Assembly: GCA_001767525.1 (NCBI GenBank) | Contig: MELF01000017.1 | Coordinates: forward strand, 137,556 to 201,555 | Reading direction: 5' to 3' | Source of the DNA: Acidobacteria bacterium RIFCSPLOWO2_12_FULL_68_19 | Lineage (GTDB): Bacteria > Acidobacteriota > Vicinamibacteria > Vicinamibacterales > UBA2999 | Length of the DNA stretch: 64,000 nucleotides | Shown: piece by piece, positions 59,126 through 64,000 of the stretch | Position numbering within the stretch: position 1 is the stretch's first letter | How the letters are laid out: each line of letters starts with the position of its first letter | Notes under the pieces: model-generated | Told to the model about the DNA's origin: nothing | What the model saw: the letters and a program-made list of their open reading frames with translations, nothing else | The model's database searches: none | Made by a program: the position numbers and the translations under genes

Positions 59126-60388
59126 ATGAGCGATACGCTGCCGCCGCGTCCGGCGCCGATCCCTCCTCCCGACCGCTCCCAAATCGAACGCCTCAACGCG
59201 CTGTACGACTTCACTGCGCCCGTCACGCCGGGCGGCTGGCGCAGCCGGCTGACCGACCGCGTTCGGGCCTGGCTGGGCCGCATCCTGTTCCGTCAGCGCG
59301 AGTTCAACGCCGCGCTGGTGGAACATCTCAACCGGAACGAAGCGGTTGCGACGGCGGCGCACCACGCCAGCGCTCAGACGATCCGCTGGATCGAGGAGCA
59401 GATCCAGGAGCAGATCCGGGAGCCGATCCGATCGTTTACGGAAGAGCTCGAGCGCCAGGCCGGCGAGATGGAGGGCTACCGGGACGAGATCGAGCGACAC
59501 CACCAGGCCCTGGCCGCATGGGAGCGCCGCACCGGCAGTGCCGTCGCGTCGCTGACGACGGCGCATGAGGAGCTGCGGACCTCGTTTGGCGTGCTGCAGC
59601 AGGCGGTCCAGAACCTCAAACGCGAGATCGGCCGCCTGAGCGAGGGAACAGCGCGTCCGGCAGTCGCGGCCAGCGTGTCTACCGCCGCTCCAGCCATCGA
59701 ATCGCTCGACAGCCACAAGTACGTGGGGTTCGAGGACCAGTTTCGCGGCTCTTCGAGCGACATCCGGCAGCGGGTATCGGAGTATGTGCCGCTCTTCCAG
59801 GGAGCCCAGAACGTCCTCGATATCGGTTGCGGCCGGGGCGAATTCCTCACGCTGCTCCGCGACGCGGGAATCCCGGCGCGGGGCGTTGACATCAACGGTG
59901 CGATGATCGACGTCTGCCGGCAGCAGGGAATGGAGGCCGAGGAAGCCGACGCGGTGGCGTACCTGTCACGGCAGCCCGACCGATCGGTGGGTGGCCTGTT
60001 CGCCGCCCAGGTTGTCGAGCACCTCGAGCCCCACTATCTCAACGCGCTCCTGGAGGCCGCCTACGACAAGCTGCAGCCTGGCGCGCCCATCGTGCTCGAG
60101 ACGATCAATCCGGCCTGTTGGTTCGCGTTCTTCGAGAGCTACCTCCGCGACATCACGCACGTACGGGCCTTGCATCCCGACACGCTCAAGTTCCTGCTCA
60201 TCGCCAGCGGGTTCCAGGGCGTGGAGATCCGCTACCGTTCGCCCTATCCAGAGCACGAAAAGCTGCAGCCGCTCGCCCCGCATGCATCGCTCGGCGACAC
60301 AGTGGACACGCTGAACGCCAACGTGGAGCGGATCAACCGCCTGCTGTTCACGTGGCTCGACTACGCGGCGATCGGCCGACGGCCGTGA
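59126..60388 (+). CDS. Coiled-coil SAM-dependent methyltransferase, polysaccharide type
   Basis: 420 aa. Residues ~60-200 are a predicted coiled coil rich in E, Q and R (IRWIEEQIQEQIREPIRSF...). Residues ~205-400 are a class I methyltransferase with motif I QNVLDIGCGRGEFLTLLRDAG (~230) and acidic VDING. The layout resembles O-polysaccharide methyltransferases that control chain length or cap the glycan. GTGA overlap with the next gene, an O-antigen ligase-like protein, supports a surface-polysaccharide role. It follows thiG by 3 bases but is unlikely to be functionally linked to it. Confidence 0.82.
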   Translation: MSDTLPPRPAPIPPPDRSQIERLNALYDFTAPVTPGGWRSRLTDRVRAWLGRILFRQREFNAALVEHLNRNEAVATAAHHASAQTIRWIEEQIQEQIREPIRSFTEELERQAGEMEGYRDEIERHHQALAAWERRTGSAVASLTTAHEELRTSFGVLQQAVQNLKREIGRLSEGTARPAVAASVSTAAPAIESLDSHKYVGFEDQFRGSSSDIRQRVSEYVPLFQGAQNVLDIGCGRGEFLTLLRDAGIPARGVDINGAMIDVCRQQGMEAEEADAVAYLSRQPDRSVGGLFAAQVVEHLEPHYLNALLEAAYDKLQPGAPIVLETINPACWFAFFESYLRDITHVRALHPDTLKFLLIASGFQGVEIRYRSPYPEHEKLQPLAPHASLGDTVDTLNANVERINRLLFTWLDYAAIGRRP

Positions 60389-62313
60389 CGCTGGTCGTCC
60401 GAGTCGCCCAGGTCCTCCTCGGCGCCACACTGGCGGCATGGGTGGGCCCGGCGATGCTGGCGCCCGACGTCCCGCGAACCGCCGGGCTCGCCGCCGCCCT
60501 CGTCTTCCTGGCGACGCTCTGGCGTCCCGGCGCCGGCCTCTTGCTCGTGGCGGGACTCGCTCCCGCGGCCTCGCTCCTGGCACCGCCGCCGGCGCGTCCC
60601 GCGGAACTGCTCGCATGGGCGCTGTTCTCCGCATGGCTCCTTCGGGTGTGGCCGCCGCTCGCGCCGCGGGGACCGGACACGGGCGCCGGAGGGCGCGCCG
60701 TCACGACGGCCGCTGCGCTCTATGCGGCGGCCCTCATCGCATCGTGGCTGATGCTGACGATCGCCGGCGCCGCAGGAGTGCCCGTCCGGGCGCTGCCCCT
60801 CTTTCTGTTCCAGTCGATTCCGACCGATCATCTGGTCTATTCGAGCCCAGAGCCCGAAACGTGGACGCTCCTGCAGAGCCTCACCGGAATGGGACTGCTG
60901 TGTGCATCCACCGCCATCGTGCGCGGCGATCCCCGGCTTCGCCGCGCTGTGGCGTGGACGCTGGTCGGCGCGCTGGCCGTGCTCGCCGGCGCGACGCTGG
61001 TCGACATCGCGCGGCAGTGGGCCGGGGCGCAGTACGGCGCGTGGTTCCTGCTCCGGTACGTGCGCGGCGAACGGGCGAGCCTCCATCTGCGCGATCTGAA
61101 CGCGGCCGGGTCGCTGTACGTGCTTGCCGGCCTGACGTCGGTGGCGCTGGCGATGCTCGAGCCACGCCGCCGCGCGAGCTGGCTGCTGCCGCTTCTCCCG
61201 ATCGTTCCTGCGCTGTGGCTCACAGGATCGAGGACATCCTTCCTCGCGGCACTGGGCGGACTGGCTATCCTGGCGATCGCACAGCGCCGGTGGCCACTGA
61301 CGCGGCGGCAGGCCACCGTCTCCGTCACGGTGGTGGGGCTGGTGCTGCTCGCCGGCGCCGCCACGATGGAATGGCAGCCGGACGTCCAGGGGAGCGCGGG
61401 ACGGGCGGCCAGTCTGCGATCGCAGTTCCTCGAGACGACCGCCCGCATGTTCGTCTCGGCGCCACTCTACGGCGTCGGAGTCGGACGGTACTTCGACCGG
61501 TCCGCGCAGTTCATGCCGGCCGCGCTGCGCGAACTGTACGGCAACGAGAACGCACACAACTATTTCGCGCAGCAGTTCGCCGAGCTCGGCATCGTCGGAG
61601 GGCTGTTGTTCCTGTGGCTGGTCGCGGCCATGGTTGCCTCGGGGTGGAGTGCCGCGCGCGAGCGACCATCCGACGCGACGCCGGGGGTGGTCGGGCTCTT
61701 TGCCGGGATGAGCGCCTATCTCCTGACCTGTCTAACCGGCCACCCGCTGCTCGTCTCGGAGGCGGCCTTCCCCTTCTGGATTGCGTGCGGAGCGCTCGTC
61801 GGCGGGATGGATACCCCCCCGCGGCTGCCGTACAGGAACGGCGCGCTCGTTGCAGCGGCGTGCGCGCTCCTTGCCGTCGGCGTGGCATGGGCGACCCTCT
61901 CGTACGCGCGCGTGACGGCTCCGCCGTCCGAACAGGGATTCCACGGCATCGAGACCGCGCCGGACGGTACGGCGTTCCGCTGGATGACGCGCCACGCGGT
62001 GACGTACGTGTCGAGCGACGCAGGCTTCCTTCGGCTGCGCGCACGCGCACCGGACATCACGCTCCGGCGACCGCTCGTCGTTGAGATGGCCGTTGCTGGT
62101 GAGGTCGTCGATCGGCGGGAGATTCCGGCGGGCCGCTGGCTGACCTACGACGTGCCGGTCCCTCGGCCGAGCTCCGCGCCGTTTCGGCGCATCGATCTGC
62201 GGGCCAACCAGTTCACGACGCAGGAGACGCGGCTGGGCAGGCGGCGGGCCGAGCGGCCCATTGCCGCGATGATCGGCGGGATCAGGTGGATCTCGCTCGA
62301 GGAGGTCCCGTAG
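60385..62313 (+). CDS. O-antigen ligase / Wzy-type membrane protein
   Basis: 642 aa, GTG 60385 overlapping the methyltransferase stop. About ten to twelve hydrophobic helices, with a large periplasmic loop holding YGVGVGRYFDRSAQF and NENAHNYFAQQFAELGIVGG (~390), the Wzy_C / WaaL signature. The C-terminal ~120 residues are soluble and beta-rich, not usual for WaaL. Transfers glycan to a lipid or protein, or polymerises repeat units. Convergent with wbpA-like gene. Confidence 0.82.
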   Translation: MTLVVRVAQVLLGATLAAWVGPAMLAPDVPRTAGLAAALVFLATLWRPGAGLLLVAGLAPAASLLAPPPARPAELLAWALFSAWLLRVWPPLAPRGPDTGAGGRAVTTAAALYAAALIASWLMLTIAGAAGVPVRALPLFLFQSIPTDHLVYSSPEPETWTLLQSLTGMGLLCASTAIVRGDPRLRRAVAWTLVGALAVLAGATLVDIARQWAGAQYGAWFLLRYVRGERASLHLRDLNAAGSLYVLAGLTSVALAMLEPRRRASWLLPLLPIVPALWLTGSRTSFLAALGGLAILAIAQRRWPLTRRQATVSVTVVGLVLLAGAATMEWQPDVQGSAGRAASLRSQFLETTARMFVSAPLYGVGVGRYFDRSAQFMPAALRELYGNENAHNYFAQQFAELGIVGGLLFLWLVAAMVASGWSAARERPSDATPGVVGLFAGMSAYLLTCLTGHPLLVSEAAFPFWIACGALVGGMDTPPRLPYRNGALVAAACALLAVGVAWATLSYARVTAPPSEQGFHGIETAPDGTAFRWMTRHAVTYVSSDAGFLRLRARAPDITLRRPLVVEMAVAGEVVDRREIPAGRWLTYDVPVPRPSSAPFRRIDLRANQFTTQETRLGRRRAERPIAAMIGGIRWISLEEVP

Positions 62314-62330
62314 CGACGACGGGCGTCGCC

Positions 62331-63623
62331 CTACAGGCGGAAGATGTGCGGCGCCTGGAAGCCCTTCAGGGCGTTCCGGGTATCGACGACGAGCGGATAG
62401 CGGGCCACGATCGCACCGTAGTCGAATGCGCGGTGATTCGTGCAGATGACGGCACAGTCGACGCCGTCGCCCTGGTCTTCATGAACCGAACACAGGTTCA
62501 GACCCCCGTGCTGCAGCTTCGGGATGTACGGGTCGGTGTAGCTCACGATGGCGCCGCGGCGATGCAGCAGCTCGAGAATATCCAGCGCCGGGGACTCGCG
62601 GATGTCGCTCACGTCCTTCTTGTACGCCACGCCGAACAGGTGCACCCGCGAGCCGTTGATCGCCTTGCGCATGGTGTTCAGCGCCTCGCCGATCCGCTCC
62701 ACCACGTAGGACGGCATCGACCCGTTGACGTGGCCCGCCAGCTCGATGAAGCGGCACTCGAATCCGTTCTGGCGCGCCTTCCAGGAGAGGTAGAACGGAT
62801 CGATCGGGATGCAGTGGCCCCCCAGGCCCGGGCCCGGATAGAAGGGCATGAAGCCGAACGGCTTCGTGCTGGCGGCGTCGATGACCTCCCACACGTCGAT
62901 GTTCATCCGGTGGGACATCAGGGCAATCTCGTTGACGAGTCCGATGTTCACGGCCCGAAACGTGTTCTCCAGCAGCTTGACCATCTCCGCCACCTGGGTC
63001 GAGCTGACGGGAACGACCGTCTCGATGATCGAGCCGTACAAGTCGGAGGCGAGCTCCGTGCTCAGCCGGTTCACGCCGCCGACCACCTTCGGAATGGTGC
63101 GCGTCGTGTGCGTGGCGTTGCCGGGATCGACGCGCTCGGGCGAGAACGCCAGGTGGAAATCGACGCCGGCTCTGAACCCACGCTCCTCGAGCGCCGGCTG
63201 CACCACCTCATCGGTCGTTCCCGGATACGTCGTCGACTCGAGAATGACGAGCTGCCCAGGCCTCAGGTGCGTCTTCACGGCATCCACGGCCTGCACGACG
63301 TACGACAGGTCCGGGTCTTTCGTCTTCCGCAGCGGCGTCGGCACGCAGATATCGACGACGTCCATGTCGCGGAGGTGCGACATGTCGGTCGTCGCCCGCA
63401 GCCGACCCTCGCGCACCGAGGCGGCGATGTCGTCGCTCGCGACATCGAGGATGTAGCTGCGGCCCGCGTTGATGGCATCCACCTTGGCCGTGTCGATGTC
63501 GAATCCGGTCACGTCGAAACCGTTCTTCGCGAACTCGGCAGCCAGCGGCAGCCCCACGTACCCGAGCCCGATGATGCCGACGCGCGCGGATCGATCGCGG
63601 ATCCTCTCCTTCAAGGTCGTCAT
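62331..63623 (-). CDS. UDP-N-acetylglucosamine (or glucose) 6-dehydrogenase
   Basis: 430 aa. N-terminal Rossmann VGIIGLGYVGLPLAAEFAKNG, Thr and Glu of ESTTYPGTTDE, catalytic Cys in GGHCIPIDPFYLSWKA (~269). The IDTAKVDAINAGRSYI segment and C-terminal domain favour the WbpA-type UDP-GlcNAc dehydrogenase over UDP-glucose dehydrogenase. Makes a UDP-uronic acid for surface glycan. AGGA precedes ATG 63623. Follows gmd by 11 bases in one minus-strand operon. Confidence 0.88.
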   Translation of the reverse strand: MTTLKERIRDRSARVGIIGLGYVGLPLAAEFAKNGFDVTGFDIDTAKVDAINAGRSYILDVASDDIAASVREGRLRATTDMSHLRDMDVVDICVPTPLRKTKDPDLSYVVQAVDAVKTHLRPGQLVILESTTYPGTTDEVVQPALEERGFRAGVDFHLAFSPERVDPGNATHTTRTIPKVVGGVNRLSTELASDLYGSIIETVVPVSSTQVAEMVKLLENTFRAVNIGLVNEIALMSHRMNIDVWEVIDAASTKPFGFMPFYPGPGLGGHCIPIDPFYLSWKARQNGFECRFIELAGHVNGSMPSYVVERIGEALNTMRKAINGSRVHLFGVAYKKDVSDIRESPALDILELLHRRGAIVSYTDPYIPKLQHGGLNLCSVHEDQGDGVDCAVICTNHRAFDYGAIVARYPLVVDTRNALKGFQAPHIFRL

Positions 63624-63634
63624 GGTCTTCCTGT

Positions 63635-64000
<366 letters not shown>

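Overview
The window is a chromosomal segment of a high-GC bacterium. It looks like a member of the Acidobacteriota, and I lean towards the Vicinamibacteria. The reasons are three large TonB-dependent receptors with an N-terminal carboxypeptidase-regulatory-like domain, a DUF6152 protein, several copies of a secreted family with a 'DGxPDxSGxW' signature, abundant single-haem c-type cytochromes and propeller proteins, a kinase remnant of the '[27 protein letters not shown]' style, and a eukaryote-like short NAD-isocitrate dehydrogenase. The assignment is inference from gene content; there is no rRNA and I recognise no tRNA.

Layout. (1) 0-4.9 kb: the last codons of a protein ending in GWSDGI hexapeptide repeats, a membrane HD-GYP phosphodiesterase with a C-terminal GAF domain, and a TPR / sigma-54 activator. 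The DNA up to about 3.4 kb has clearly lower GC than everything to its right, and the change falls inside the activator gene. (2) 5-13.7 kb: housekeeping genes: DinB-like protein, transketolase, DUF4149-like membrane protein, NAD-isocitrate dehydrogenase, PlsB-like acyltransferase, proline dehydrogenase, M20 deacylase and a CCA-adding-type enzyme. (3) 13.7-18.2 kb: two toxin-antitoxin pairs (Phd/PIN and AbrB/PIN) flanking a threonine/serine dehydratase-like enzyme, an M28 peptidase and a frameshifted protein-kinase fragment. (4) 18.3-28.5/29.9 kb: a quinone-oxidoreductase-like MDR protein, a TonB receptor, acetyl-CoA synthetase and an OFA-type MFS carrier, divergent from a glcD-glcE-glcF glycolate oxidase operon. 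(5) 30.1-46.4 kb: an almost entirely exported block of twelve genes: two TonB receptors, three 'DGxPDxSGxW' paralogues, DUF6152, an unknown secreted protein, two cytochromes c, a fusion of regulatory domain, cytochrome and propeller, a metallo-beta-lactamase-fold hydrolase and a YVTN-type propeller. This is the best candidate for an undescribed system. (6) 46.5-55.5 kb: NAD-dependent epimerase, an AMP-ligase / ACP / PlsC fusion, IF-1, a DEAD-box helicase, a small Cys-rich protein, a MerR-TPR fusion, glucokinase and an ABC exporter permease. (7) 55.6-64 kb: ABC ATPase with a transglutaminase-like protein, ThiS-ThiG, then the start of a surface-polysaccharide locus (coiled-coil methyltransferase, O-antigen ligase-like protein, UDP-sugar dehydrogenase, GDP-mannose 4,6-dehydratase cut by the window edge).

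How the genes work together. The acs / MFS / glcDEF region reads as a two-carbon-acid uptake and oxidation module. The exported block combines outer-membrane import with periplasmic haem proteins and beta-propellers, so periplasmic oxidation or binding of a ligand taken up by the receptors is plausible but unproven. Many starts are non-canonical: several genes begin with TTG, and several have a -10-like hexamer about six bases before the start codon, suggesting leaderless transcripts. Most long ORFs on the opposite strands are shadows caused by high GC.
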